Part shown: piece after piece, positions 8,520 through 16,680 of the stretch
How positions within the stretch are numbered: position 1 is the stretch's first letter
Layout of the letters: each line of letters opens with the position of its first letter
From: Citricoccus sp. CH26A
Lineage (GTDB): Bacteria > Actinomycetota > Actinomycetes > Actinomycetales > Micrococcaceae
Direction: 5' to 3'
NCBI RefSeq assembly: GCF_000224415.1
Contig: NZ_AFXQ01000005.1
Location: 1 to 64,000, forward strand
Length of the DNA: 64,000 bases
Program-made: the position numbers and the translations under genes
The notes under the pieces: generated by a model
What the model saw: the letters and a program-made list of their open reading frames with translations, nothing else
Told to the model about the DNA's origin: nothing
Databases searched by the model: none

Positions 8520-8859
8520 GCCCGGGGCAGGGGTGCCTCAGAGAGTGTGCGCGCCGGTGCCGGTGCCGAGTAGATCGGGTCAAGAGGGTCCTGCCGATGC
8601 CGGGTTGCCCTCGTGCAACCGCGAAACCAGACTGCGCAGAACCGCCGTTTCCATCGGACAGTCACAGGGCTCCCCGGGTTGCCGTCCGCGGCCACCTCCT
8701 GAGTTCCGTGCCGCCACCTTCTCTCCGCACGCCTTTGCCGGCGGCCATAGTGCTACGGGCTCGGCGAACCGGTCACTTCCCCGGGGCAAGCAGTCGGCCC
8801 GGCCCCCGAAACACCGTGCCGTTCTTGTGCTGCGCCTGTCCCCTACAGGGAAATCAGTA
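8520..8859. other. gene-free stretch between convergent genes
   Basis: 340 bases between the convergent CynX-like and LysR genes. No frame has both coding-like composition and a start site. A small hairpin CCTGT-CCCCT-ACAGG at 8835-8849 may help end transcription. Nothing else is seen. Confidence 0.4.
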
Positions 8860-9837
8860 CTAGAGCGCGTGAGGCGCCCGCACCGGTTCGCCGTCCGGAG
8901 CCGCCTCAGTCCAGGATTGCTGCGTCCGATCGGCAGCCCAGTGCAGGGCCTTGGCCACAGCGTCCATGGCCGGGGTGTAGGTCCGTCGCGCCAACGTGGC
9001 GATGTAGATCGACCGCGTCGGGACCTGGTCCGTGGCGCTGAAGGAGACGGCCTGCACGTCGGGACGGTTGCGGTCCACGGCCAGTCGGGGAACCATGGCA
9101 ATGCCCACGCCGGCGGCGACCATGGCCGCGATCTCCTGATAGTCATGTGCCTGGTAGACCACGTTGGGTTCGAATCCCGCAGAGTGGCAACTGCGGTACA
9201 ACGCTTCGGCCGCCGGATGGTCCGCCGCGCGGACTATCCACCGTTGGGACCGCAGTGAACCCAGCAGGGCGCCTTCCTGGCTCACTTCGCGGTCCGCTGG
9301 CAACAACAGCATGGTCGGATCGTCCATGAGGGGTTGTAGCGTCAGGGACCTTTCCGTGTCCTCGGTCCATTCGTAGCTCCACAGGGTCGCCATCTCGACC
9401 TCGCTGGAGTTGAGCATGTCTATGAGCTGTGGCCGGTTGGCCGAGCGCACCTGCACGTCGATGTCCGGCCACCGCAGATGGAACTCCTTCAGTGCCTCGG
9501 AGAGGATCGAGGCGCTGACCGTAGGGAAGGAACCGAGCCGCACGGTGCCGTGCTGCAGCCCCCGCAGGGCCTCGAGGTCGCCGCGTGCTGCCCGCATCTC
9601 CCGGCGGAACAACCGGGCGCGGGAGACCAGCACCTCTCCGGCCGCGGTCAAGCTCACCCCGCGCGGCATCCGCACCAGTACCGGTTGCTTGATGGACCTC
9701 TCGAGCTTGCTGATCCGCTGGGACGCAGCGGAGGCGGTCATTCCGGCCAGGTCCGCCCCACCGGTCAGTGACCCCTCGTCCGCGATGTCGAGGAGCAGGA
9801 ACAGCGTCACCACGTCAAAGATGGACGACTGGCTCAT
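8860..9837 (-). CDS. LysR-family regulator of the carrier/isomerase module
   Basis: A 325-residue LysR-type regulator: winged helix at about residues 8-66 (GGADLAGMTASAASQRISKLE is the recognition region) and a two-lobe substrate-binding domain from about 95 on (GTVRLGSFPTVSASIL to GVGIAMVPRLA). It diverges from the MatC-like carrier and PrpF-like gene, the standard LysR arrangement for substrate-induced activation. Two GTGATCTGC repeats in the intergenic promoter are candidate contacts. The inducer is probably the carboxylic acid the carrier imports, but this is inference. Confidence 0.88.
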   Translation of the reverse strand: MSQSSIFDVVTLFLLLDIADEGSLTGGADLAGMTASAASQRISKLERSIKQPVLVRMPRGVSLTAAGEVLVSRARLFRREMRAARGDLEALRGLQHGTVRLGSFPTVSASILSEALKEFHLRWPDIDVQVRSANRPQLIDMLNSSEVEMATLWSYEWTEDTERSLTLQPLMDDPTMLLLPADREVSQEGALLGSLRSQRWIVRAADHPAAEALYRSCHSAGFEPNVVYQAHDYQEIAAMVAAGVGIAMVPRLAVDRNRPDVQAVSFSATDQVPTRSIYIATLARRTYTPAMDAVAKALHWAADRTQQSWTEAAPDGEPVRAPHAL

Positions 9838-9903
9838 CCGGGCACTTCCCTCCTGTGACTACCTGAATTAAGCGTACCTAAATAGTCCCTTAGAAAGCTT
9901 ACA

Positions 9904-9939
9904 TTGTACTGAAGTGATCTGCGCCATAATGTGATCTGC
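9904..9939 (+). promoter_or_regulatory. promoter of the MatC-like carrier with repeated half-sites
   Basis: TTGTAC (9904-9909) and TAATGT (9927-9932) are separated by exactly 17 bases, a good sigma-70-type promoter in an unusually A/T-rich patch. The 9-base repeat GTGATCTGC occurs twice, at 9914-9922 (in the spacer) and 9931-9939 (across the -10 box), 17 bases apart. Candidate LysR contacts. Confidence 0.6.
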
Positions 9940-10059
9940 ACGACGTTGAGCCGCCACGAGGAGACCGCCCCAGGCGGAGCCCGAGCGGTCTCGTTCCCGG
10001 GACGGGGGACCTGCCCGATTGGTCAACCGTGCATCACCCAGAGGTCAAGGACAAACACC

Positions 10060-11499
10060 ATGAGTTCAGTAGAGATACTTCCCCTCGTCGCCTTGCTGGC
10101 GATGTTCGTCATCGCCAGCATCCTGCCCGTGAACATCGGCATCCTCGGCTTTATCGGGGCTTTCGCGGTCGGGGCGATGGTCCTGGGCTACGACGACAAG
10201 GAGATCCTCTCCGCGTTCCCCAGCTCGATCGTGCTGACGATCATTGGCGTGACGTACTTCTTCGGCATGGCCAACAAGAACGGCACCATCGACCTGATGG
10301 TCAACTCGTGCATCCGGGCGGCGCGGGGCCGGGTGCGGATCGTCCCCTGGGTCTTCTTCGCCGTCGCCTCGGTGCTCACCGCACTGGGCACGTTCACCCC
10401 GGCAGCCGTAGCGCTGCTGTCCCCGGCGGCCATGTCCTTCGCCGCCAAGGTCCGGATGAGCCCGCTGGTGATGGGCATCATGCTGATCAACGGGGCCCAT
10501 GCCGGCGCCTTCTCTCCTATCTCCGTCTCCGGTGTGCTGGTGCGAGGCATGGTGGAGAACAACGGCATGACGGTTGACCCGTGGGCGCTGTTCTTCGCCA
10601 GCTACGGAATCAACACCCTGCTCTCCATCCTGACCATCGTGGTCTATGCCCTGCTCGCCCGGACCCGTGACCTCGGCTTCAGTTCCCTGGGCAGCCCGGG
10701 GGCGGCAAGCGGTCCCGCACTGAGGGGAGCCTCCTCACGGCGCGGCGGCGGCTCGCTCGCCCGGCGGGGCACCGGCGGCGGCCCTGGCGCATGCCCCGGC
10801 GGGGTCGGCACCGCATCGCAAGCCACGGCCACGGCCGTACTGACCCGCCCGAGCGACCTCGACGCCTTCGAGGCCGAGTTCGTGGAGAAGCCGTCCGTGA
10901 CGTGGGTACAAAAACTCACCTTGGCGCTCATCACGGTCCTGTTGGTGCTGGTCCTGGTGTTCCAGCTGCCGGTCAGCTTCGTGGCCATCACCGCCGGAGC
11001 CGTGCTCGCCCTCACCGATCTCAAGGGACAGAAAGACGCCCTGGCCGGCATCAGCTGGTCCACGGTCCTGCTCGTGGCGGGCATGATCACGTACATCTCC
11101 GTCCTGGAAGAACTCGGCACCATCGATCACGTGGCCCACCTGGCCATCACTCTCGGCACCCCGCTGTTGGTGGCCCTGGTGCTGTGCTACGTCATCGGCA
11201 TCACGTCGGCCTTCGCCTCGTCGACCGCCCTGCTGGCCGCCATCATCCCGCTGGCCCTGCCGCTGCTGGAGACCGGCGCCCTTCCGGTCGTCGGTGTCGT
11301 GGCCGCACTGTCGATCGCCGCGACCGTCGTGGACGTCTCGCCGTTCTCCACGAATGGCGCCCTGGTCCTGGCCAACGCCCAGGGCATCGACCGCAGCGTC
11401 TTCTATCGCCAACTGATCGTCAATGCCGGGCTGGTGGTGCTCATCGCCCCGGCCATCTGCTGGACGTTGATGGTCTGGCTGCCCACGCTGGTCGCCTGA
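10060..11499 (+). CDS. MatC-like dicarboxylate carrier
   Basis: A 479-residue polytopic membrane protein. The first ~200 residues match the MatC N-terminal family (ILPVNIGILGFIGAFAVG, then NGTIDLMVNSCIRAARGRVRIVPW, then NGAHAGAFSPISVSGVLV), named from the malonate carrier of rhizobia. The second half is an ion-transporter-superfamily bundle with the re-entrant DVSPFSTNGALVLA motif. Between halves is a Gly/Arg/Ala/Ser-rich linker of about 55 residues (bases 10690-10850), unusually long and G+C-rich. The frame is open from 9931 but homology starts at ATG 10060. It lies 134 bases upstream of a PrpF-like isomerase and divergent from LysR, so a di- or tricarboxylate (aconitate, oxalomesaconate, malonate) is likely. 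Confidence 0.8.
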   Translation: MSSVEILPLVALLAMFVIASILPVNIGILGFIGAFAVGAMVLGYDDKEILSAFPSSIVLTIIGVTYFFGMANKNGTIDLMVNSCIRAARGRVRIVPWVFFAVASVLTALGTFTPAAVALLSPAAMSFAAKVRMSPLVMGIMLINGAHAGAFSPISVSGVLVRGMVENNGMTVDPWALFFASYGINTLLSILTIVVYALLARTRDLGFSSLGSPGAASGPALRGASSRRGGGSLARRGTGGGPGACPGGVGTASQATATAVLTRPSDLDAFEAEFVEKPSVTWVQKLTLALITVLLVLVLVFQLPVSFVAITAGAVLALTDLKGQKDALAGISWSTVLLVAGMITYISVLEELGTIDHVAHLAITLGTPLLVALVLCYVIGITSAFASSTALLAAIIPLALPLLETGALPVVGVVAALSIAATVVDVSPFSTNGALVLANAQGIDRSVFYRQLIVNAGLVVLIAPAICWTLMVWLPTLVA

Positions 11500-11633
11500 T
11501 CCGCCTTTAGCACGGCGAAACACCTCTGAACATTCTCAACATGGTCCTTCAGTCGGTTTCTCGGCACAGTGAAGGGCGGACCTGAGACACCACCAGCATT
11601 CAGCGAACGTGGTCTCGGTAGGAAAGGCACACC

Positions 11634-12776
11634 ATGTACACCATTCGAGGCACCTGGATGCGCGGTGGAACCAGTAAGTGCTGGCTCTTCAACGCCGTGG
11701 ATATCGACCCGCTGGTGAGCAGCGTCGGGGACCTGGACACCATCCTCACCTCGGCCTTCGGCTCTGGGGACCCCCGGCAGCTGGACGGCATCGGTGGGGG
11801 CAGCTCCACCACGTCCAAGGCCGCCATCGTGCGCAGGTCGAACCAGCAGGGGATCGACATCGACTACCTGTTCGCCCAGGTCGCAATCGCTGAGCGCACC
11901 GTGGAATGGGGCAGCAACTGCGGAAACTGCGCCACCGCGATCGGGCTCTACGCCGTGCAGGCCGGACTGGTCCCGGTCCAGGGGGACACCACCCGGGTCC
12001 GGATGCGCAACGAGAACACCGGAGCCGTCTTGGTCGCCGAGGTCGCCACGGCCGGCGGCCGGGTCCCCTACGACGGTGACGCCACAGTCCCCGGGGCAAC
12101 CGCACCCGGAGTGCCCGTCGGCCTGACCTTCGAGAACCCCGCCGGCAGCCCTGCGCACCTGTTGCCCACCGGCAGCCCCGTCGACGTGCTCCAGCCCGGA
12201 CGGGCCCCGTACCGCGCCACACTGGTCAGCGCCGGGGCCCCGGCGGCCCTGGTCGACCCCCGCAACACGGACCTCGGACTGCACGGGGCCGAGTCCCCTC
12301 GGGACATGACCGCTGCGGTTCCCGCCCTGGTGTCCTTGCGCCGTGAGGCAGCACTGCAGATGGGACTGTCCCGCCCCGAGGACCCGATCACGCACGCGAT
12401 CCCCAAGATCGGCGTGGCGAGCCCCGCCGTGGACTACACCACCACCTCCGGAGACAGGATCAGCGCCGGGGACTACGACGTCTCGATCCGCATGCTCTCG
12501 ATGATGGCTCCGCACCCGGCCATCGGGCTGACCTCCGCCGTCGCCGCGGCCGCGGCCGCGTCCGTACAAGGCACCATCATTGACAGGCTCACCGCTCACC
12601 GCATATCCCGCTCCTCCTTGCGGATCGGCACGGCCGCGGGGATCATCCCCGTGGATATCTCAACGGATGACAACGGCAACCTCACCGGGGTGACCCTGCA
12701 CCGGGCTGCTCGCCGCATCGCCACAGCCGAACTCTTCGTCTCACCCCTGGTCCGGGAACTGGCCCACAGCGCCTGA
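11634..12776 (+). CDS. prpF: PrpF-family aconitate isomerase / 4-oxalomesaconate tautomerase
   Basis: A 380-residue member of the PrpF family, close to its usual length of about 390. Visible signatures: MRGGTSK at residues 9-15, the Gly/Ser run GIGGGSSTTSKAA (52-64), and SNCGN with Cys96, one of the residues that move a proton between carbons. Known members isomerise 2-methyl-aconitate (propionate catabolism) or tautomerise 4-oxalomesaconate (GalD, gallate pathway). Ribosome site AGGAAAGG. No methylcitrate genes are nearby; the partners are a MatC-like carrier and LysR, which suggests that a tricarboxylate is imported and isomerised before entering the TCA cycle. The exact substrate cannot be read from sequence. 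Confidence 0.85.
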   Translation: MYTIRGTWMRGGTSKCWLFNAVDIDPLVSSVGDLDTILTSAFGSGDPRQLDGIGGGSSTTSKAAIVRRSNQQGIDIDYLFAQVAIAERTVEWGSNCGNCATAIGLYAVQAGLVPVQGDTTRVRMRNENTGAVLVAEVATAGGRVPYDGDATVPGATAPGVPVGLTFENPAGSPAHLLPTGSPVDVLQPGRAPYRATLVSAGAPAALVDPRNTDLGLHGAESPRDMTAAVPALVSLRREAALQMGLSRPEDPITHAIPKIGVASPAVDYTTTSGDRISAGDYDVSIRMLSMMAPHPAIGLTSAVAAAAAASVQGTIIDRLTAHRISRSSLRIGTAAGIIPVDISTDDNGNLTGVTLHRAARRIATAELFVSPLVRELAHSA

Positions 12777-13186
12777 TCGTCCAGAGCCCTTCCGGCCATA
12801 GCCCAGGGACAACCAGAGTTTCCCGGGCTCCCGGGAAGAGTGCCGTCGCCATAGCTGCGCCGTCTTGCCTCCCATGCCTGCCTCATTCACGAGCGTCTCC
12901 AGTACCCGAGACATGTCGAGTGGCTGAAATGACGGCCGCAGGGCAAGTGTGGGTGAAGCGCGTCGTTTTCGGCAGTCACCGGCACGGGCCTCACAAGGGG
13001 TGGCGATTGCAGGCCCAGGTGGTCTCTCGGTGACTCCGGGACACGGAACCAGTGGTGTTCCAGCGGCGGCCACCGAAGATCGTCGCGGGCATCCGGGATT
13101 CACAGCACCGCTGCACTAGAACTGCAGGGGGTTGTTGTGCCCATAATCATTGACCATCCGCAGAGCGCGGAGAATGGAGGAACGCC
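12777..13186. other. gene-free stretch after prpF
   Basis: 410 bases with no supported gene. An imperfect hairpin around 12820-12837 (TTCCCGGG and CCCGGGAA almost abutting) may end the carrier-isomerase transcript. The right end should carry the promoter of the 27-codon membrane peptide. Confidence 0.4.
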
Positions 13187-13270
13187 ATGCGTGGTAGCAG
13201 TCTTGTCTGGACCATCGTCGGGATCCTGGTGGCCATCGCCCTGATCATCTGGATCGTCTCGGCTCTGTAG
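13187..13270 (+). CDS. 27-residue single-helix membrane peptide
   Basis: A short frame of 28 codons including TAG. The product starts MRGSSLVWT and is otherwise one hydrophobic helix (VGILVAIALIIWIV) ending SAL. It has a textbook GGAGG site 6 bases before the ATG, and its codons are G/C-ending, which is unlikely by chance for so short a frame. One positive residue at the N-terminus predicts an N-in orientation. Such peptides often modulate transporters or respond to membrane stress; no family is recognised. A small hairpin follows at 13286-13303. Confidence 0.65.
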   Translation: MRGSSLVWTIVGILVAIALIIWIVSAL

Positions 13271-13432
13271 AACCCGGTTCTCCACGCCCACCCCCTCGTG
13301 GGCTGCGCGGTGCCGGAGAAGCCGGAGACGATGACGTCGGCGTGCCCCGTGGTCGTGCCCCAAGGGGCGGCGAAACCCGCCCCGTGGCCGGCGGTGACTT
13401 GGACCCGGACCAGCAGGCCCCCTCCTTTGGCC

Positions 13433-14602
13433 CTACGACACGGCGGCCGGCGTTCCCTGGGGGGTGTCGTCCTCTGGGCGCGGCGTGACGAGCGACTCCG
13501 AGGGGCCGGACGGGGCCTGGTGGGTCGCGTCCAATGCGGCGGTCATGACGTCGCCGAGGCTGTGCCGTTCGGCGTAGACCTCACGCTGGTACTGGGAACC
13601 GGTGCCCTCGCGCAGGATCTTCGCGACCCCGGCCTCGATCGACGACCGCTCCCCGTATTCGGCCAGCACCGGACCCACGACGTGGAGCAGGCGGATCATG
13701 ACGTCCCCGGCCGGAGCGGGGGTGCCGGTGGCCGGATCGATCAACTCTCCGGCGATCCCGTTGCGGCTGGCCTGCCAGGACCAGGCCCGCAGCAGCGCGG
13801 CCGGCACGGGCATGGCCGGGGCCCCGTCGGCCCAGGCCCGGGCGACCGTCTCCACCAGGGCGCGGGTGAGGGCGGCGATCACCGCGGCATGGTGCGCGTC
13901 CAGGCAGACGTCGGCCACCCGGATCGCCACGGTCGGGTGGTGCTCGGACAGGCGGGCGTCGAAGTAGAGCATGTCCGCGTCCACCGGCACCTGGGTGTCC
14001 AGCAGGGCCGACCGGTAGTGGTCGTAGGCGTCCGGGGAACCGAAGACATCGGTGGGCCCGGCGGTGGGCCACCGGGACCACACCTGGTAGCGGTACGAGG
14101 CGAACCCGGTGTCGTCCCCGTGCCAGAACGGGGAGTTCGCGCTCAGGGCCAGCAGGGTCGGCAGCCAGACCCGGATCCGGTCCAGCACCGCCACGCCCTC
14201 GGCGCGGGAGTCGACGCCCACGTGGATATGGAAGCCGTTGGTGAGCTGTTCGGCCGCGGTGAGACCGAACTTCGTGGCGATCCTGCGGTGGCGCAGGCCC
14301 GGCACCGGGTGCGGGGAGACCGGCCCCAGCGCCGTGGGCAGGGCCACCACGCGTCCGCCCACCCGGGCGGCGGCCCGCTCAGCCAGCGCGCGCCCGTCAC
14401 GGATGGAGGCCAGCTGCCCGGCCAGGGTGGTCTGGGGCGGGGAGATGACCTCGAGCTGCTCCTCCTGCAGTTCCTCGCTCACCTGGTGGCCGGTAGGCGC
14501 CGGCTCGTCCTGCAGGGCGGCGGCCCAGTCCCCGGCCGGCAACGGTTCGCCGGTGCCGGCATCGACCAGCAAGAGTTCTTCTTCAACACCGAAGGTGCGC
14601 AT
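13433..14602 (-). CDS. YbdK-type carboxylate-amine ligase (glutamate-cysteine ligase family 2)
   Basis: A 389-residue enzyme beginning [20 protein letters not shown], the nucleotide/metal-binding opening of YbdK-type GCS2 ligases. The rest keeps family blocks such as [37 protein letters not shown] and [19 protein letters not shown]. These enzymes join glutamate and cysteine weakly, or an unknown carboxylate and amine, with ATP. The frame is open to 14668, but ATG 14602 has a GAGGAG site 8 bases upstream and begins the homology. Actinobacteria make mycothiol rather than glutathione, so a role in another gamma-glutamyl metabolite is plausible. It stands alone. Confidence 0.87.
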   Translation of the reverse strand: MRTFGVEEELLLVDAGTGEPLPAGDWAAALQDEPAPTGHQVSEELQEEQLEVISPPQTTLAGQLASIRDGRALAERAAARVGGRVVALPTALGPVSPHPVPGLRHRRIATKFGLTAAEQLTNGFHIHVGVDSRAEGVAVLDRIRVWLPTLLALSANSPFWHGDDTGFASYRYQVWSRWPTAGPTDVFGSPDAYDHYRSALLDTQVPVDADMLYFDARLSEHHPTVAIRVADVCLDAHHAAVIAALTRALVETVARAWADGAPAMPVPAALLRAWSWQASRNGIAGELIDPATGTPAPAGDVMIRLLHVVGPVLAEYGERSSIEAGVAKILREGTGSQYQREVYAERHSLGDVMTAALDATHQAPSGPSESLVTPRPEDDTPQGTPAAVS

Positions 14603-14953
14603 GGAGGGTCTCCTCGTCCGGCCTGCCCCTTGTCCCCCACTACGGAGGGTGCGGAGCAAGCGGCACACCCACGGGCGAACGCAATACTCTACGTGTACTG
14701 ACTACATGTTCGCTGGGAAGACCACCCCCGCGCTCCGGTCCCTGGGGATCAGGGGGCACTGGGTGCGGCGTCCGTTCCCCACCCCCGACGCATCACCTGG
14801 GGTGGGCCGGTCGTGCACGACCGGGGGCGGGGTGGCCGCCGGCGGTCGCCGGGGCATGCGTTCGCCAGGAGGAAACCACCGGCCGGAGGGTTCCCCGTGG
14901 ACACGCAGGGACATAGGGTGAGAGGACTTGATCGCCGACAGAAGGGAGTGCCC
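14603..14953. other. gene-free stretch, csbD promoter region
   Basis: 350 bases between divergent genes. An A/T-rich patch near 14685-14705 (TACTCTACGTGTACTGACTACA) is split here as TACTCTACGT and GTACTGACTACA and could carry the ligase promoter. TAGGGT about 35 bases before the CsbD start is a candidate -10 box. Otherwise nothing is seen. Confidence 0.4.
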
Positions 14954-15145
14954 ATGGGACTCGGAGACAAGATCAGCAATGCGACCGACAAGGTTGTTGG
15001 AGGTGCCAAGGACAAGATTGGCGATGCCACCGACAACCCCGACCTGCAGGCAGAGGGCAAGGCCCAGAACGCCGAGGGCCATGCCAAGCAGGCTGGCGAG
15101 AACGTCAAGGACGCTGCCAAGGACCTCAAGGACGGCCTGAAGTAG
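14954..15145 (+). CDS. CsbD-family stress-response protein
   Basis: A 63-residue, highly charged protein (MGLGDKISNATDKVVGGA, then AKDKIGDATDNPDLQAEGKA and a Lys/Asp/Ala-rich tail ending LKDGLK). This is the CsbD pattern: short amphipathic repeats with the DNPDLQAEGK core. CsbD genes belong to the general stress regulon in Bacillus; function is unknown, possibly membrane or DNA protection. Start at 14954 follows AAGGGAG. The frame is open further upstream, but that part is non-homologous. Closed by the hairpin at 15171-15208. Confidence 0.9.
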   Translation: MGLGDKISNATDKVVGGAKDKIGDATDNPDLQAEGKAQNAEGHAKQAGENVKDAAKDLKDGLK

Positions 15146-15170
15146 ACCGGCACACCCTCTGAACCAGCGG

Positions 15171-15208
15171 CTGCGGCCCCGGAACCCGTCATGGGTCCGG
15201 GGCCGCAG
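15171..15208. terminator. bidirectional terminator between csbD and alcohol dehydrogenase
   Basis: Arms CTGCGGCCCCGG (15171-15182) and CCGGGGCCGCAG (15197-15208) with an inner ACCC/GGGT pair and one bulged A. It lies 26 bases past csbD and 44 bases past the end of the convergent dehydrogenase gene, so it can serve both. Confidence 0.75.
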
Positions 15209-15251
15209 TGCGTTCCCGCGGAGGATCCCTCCGTGGGCGGCCCCTGCCCTG

Positions 15252-16370
15252 TCAGGCCTGGCCGATGCGCAGCACGGGCTTGATGGTGGTGCCGGACTTG
15301 CTGTCCGCGAAGGCGTCCTCCACCTGGTCGAAGCCGTAGAACTGCACGAGCTCGTCGAACGGGAACCGGCCCTGCTGGTAGAGCTTGATCAGTGCGGGGA
15401 TGAGCTCCTGGGAGGTGCCCGAGCCGCCGAGCGTGCCGACCACGCGCTTGCCCCACAGCGCGCCGAGGTGGTCCAGGCTGAAGCGGGCCCCGGCCGGGGC
15501 GCCGCCGATGAGGATGAGCGTGCCGAGCATGCCCACGGCCTCGGCGGCCTCCTCGATGACGGGGATGACACCGGTGCAGTCCAGGGCGTAGTCGGCCGGG
15601 CCGCCGCAGATCTCCCGGATGCGCTCCAGTGCGTTCTCGTGCAGCGAGTTGATGACGTGGGTGGCGCCGTAGCGGGTGGCCAGCTCGAGCCGGGAGTCGT
15701 GCAGGTCGATCGCGATGATGGTGGTGGCCGGGGTGTTCCGGGCGGCCATGACGGCGGCCAGCCCGACGGCGCCGGCCCCGTAGACCACGAGCGATTCCCC
15801 CGCCCGCGGCCGGGCGGTGTTCAGGACGGCCCCGGCACCGGTGGTGATGCCGCAGGCGAGCACCCCGACCAGGTCCAGCGGGACGTCCTTGTCCACCGTG
15901 ACCAGCGCGTTGGCGTTGGCCAATGAGTAGGTGGCGAAGGAGGACTGGCCGAAGAAGTGGCCGGAGAGCGGGGAACCGTCCGCGCGGGTGTAGGCGGAGG
16001 TGCCGGCCTGGGGCCCGATGAACCGCCGGCCGCTGACCACGGCCGGGCCGAGCAGTTCGCAGTAGCGGTGCTCGCCGCGGCGGCAGTTGCGGCACTGCCC
16101 GCAGTAGGGCCAGCCCATGATGACATGGTCACCGACCGCCACGGAGGTGACACCCTCGCCGACGGCCTCCACCACGCCGGATCCCTCGTGGCCGAGGACG
16201 CCCGGCAGCGGCAGCGGCATGTCACCGGCCTGGGTGATCGCGTCCGTGTGGCAGACGCCCGAGGCCACCACCCGCACCAGGGCCTCGCCCGGGCCAGGTT
16301 GCTGCAGTTCCAGTTCCTCCGTGACGAAGGGGGCGTTGGTCTCCTCGACGACGAGGGCTTCGATCTTCAT
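15252..16370 (-). CDS. zinc-dependent (aryl-)alcohol dehydrogenase
   Basis: A 372-residue medium-chain dehydrogenase. Catalytic zinc ligands: Cys40 (GVCHTD), His61-Glu62 (GHEGSG) and Cys173 (LACGITTG). The four structural-zinc cysteines are at 90, 93, 96 and 104 (CGQCRNCRRGEHRYC). The Rossmann site is VVYGAGAVGLAAV. The closest pattern is the class III/aryl-alcohol (XylB-like) group, which oxidises benzyl-type or long-chain alcohols with NAD. The start at 16370 has a GGAG site. Its divergent neighbour is an aldehyde dehydrogenase, so the pair would take an alcohol to an acid. A second, broken copy of its 3' end lies at 18627-18735. Confidence 0.9.
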   Translation of the reverse strand: MKIEALVVEETNAPFVTEELELQQPGPGEALVRVVASGVCHTDAITQAGDMPLPLPGVLGHEGSGVVEAVGEGVTSVAVGDHVIMGWPYCGQCRNCRRGEHRYCELLGPAVVSGRRFIGPQAGTSAYTRADGSPLSGHFFGQSSFATYSLANANALVTVDKDVPLDLVGVLACGITTGAGAVLNTARPRAGESLVVYGAGAVGLAAVMAARNTPATTIIAIDLHDSRLELATRYGATHVINSLHENALERIREICGGPADYALDCTGVIPVIEEAAEAVGMLGTLILIGGAPAGARFSLDHLGALWGKRVVGTLGGSGTSQELIPALIKLYQQGRFPFDELVQFYGFDQVEDAFADSKSGTTIKPVLRIGQA

Positions 16371-16680
16371 GGGGAACTCCCTGGGTAGGTATAGGTCAAT
16401 AGCGTCACGAGTGACGAGCACGATGGGCGTCGTGCCTCGTTGAAGGGGCGGCACTCGCTCTGATCGTGACTCCGGACACGCTAAGCCGTGCAGACCCTCA
16501 TGAGCACGGGGTAACCGCCGCCCTTGACGCGGCCATGGCCACTTGATTCACTATCAAGAGAGTGATTTGCCTCACAGCAGCCTCAGCCGCTGCCCTGTCT
16601 CATGAAGAATCCCGGTTCTCATCAGCCGTCGTTACTTCCCGGCCAGTCCCCCTGCCTATTCCTGTCCCGAAAGAGGCACC
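16371..16680. promoter_or_regulatory. divergent promoter region of the alcohol and aldehyde dehydrogenases
   Basis: 310 bases without a gene. An imperfect inverted repeat (ATTCACT at about 16546-16552 against AGTGATT at 16561-16567) is a possible operator for an unlinked regulator. No regulator gene is adjacent, so control must come from elsewhere or be constitutive. Confidence 0.35.

Noticed and set aside
11584-11616. Imperfect inverted repeat GAGACACCAC / GTGGTCTC before prpF
   Set aside because: One bulge, 8 paired bases and a 15-base loop; too weak to call an operator or attenuator.
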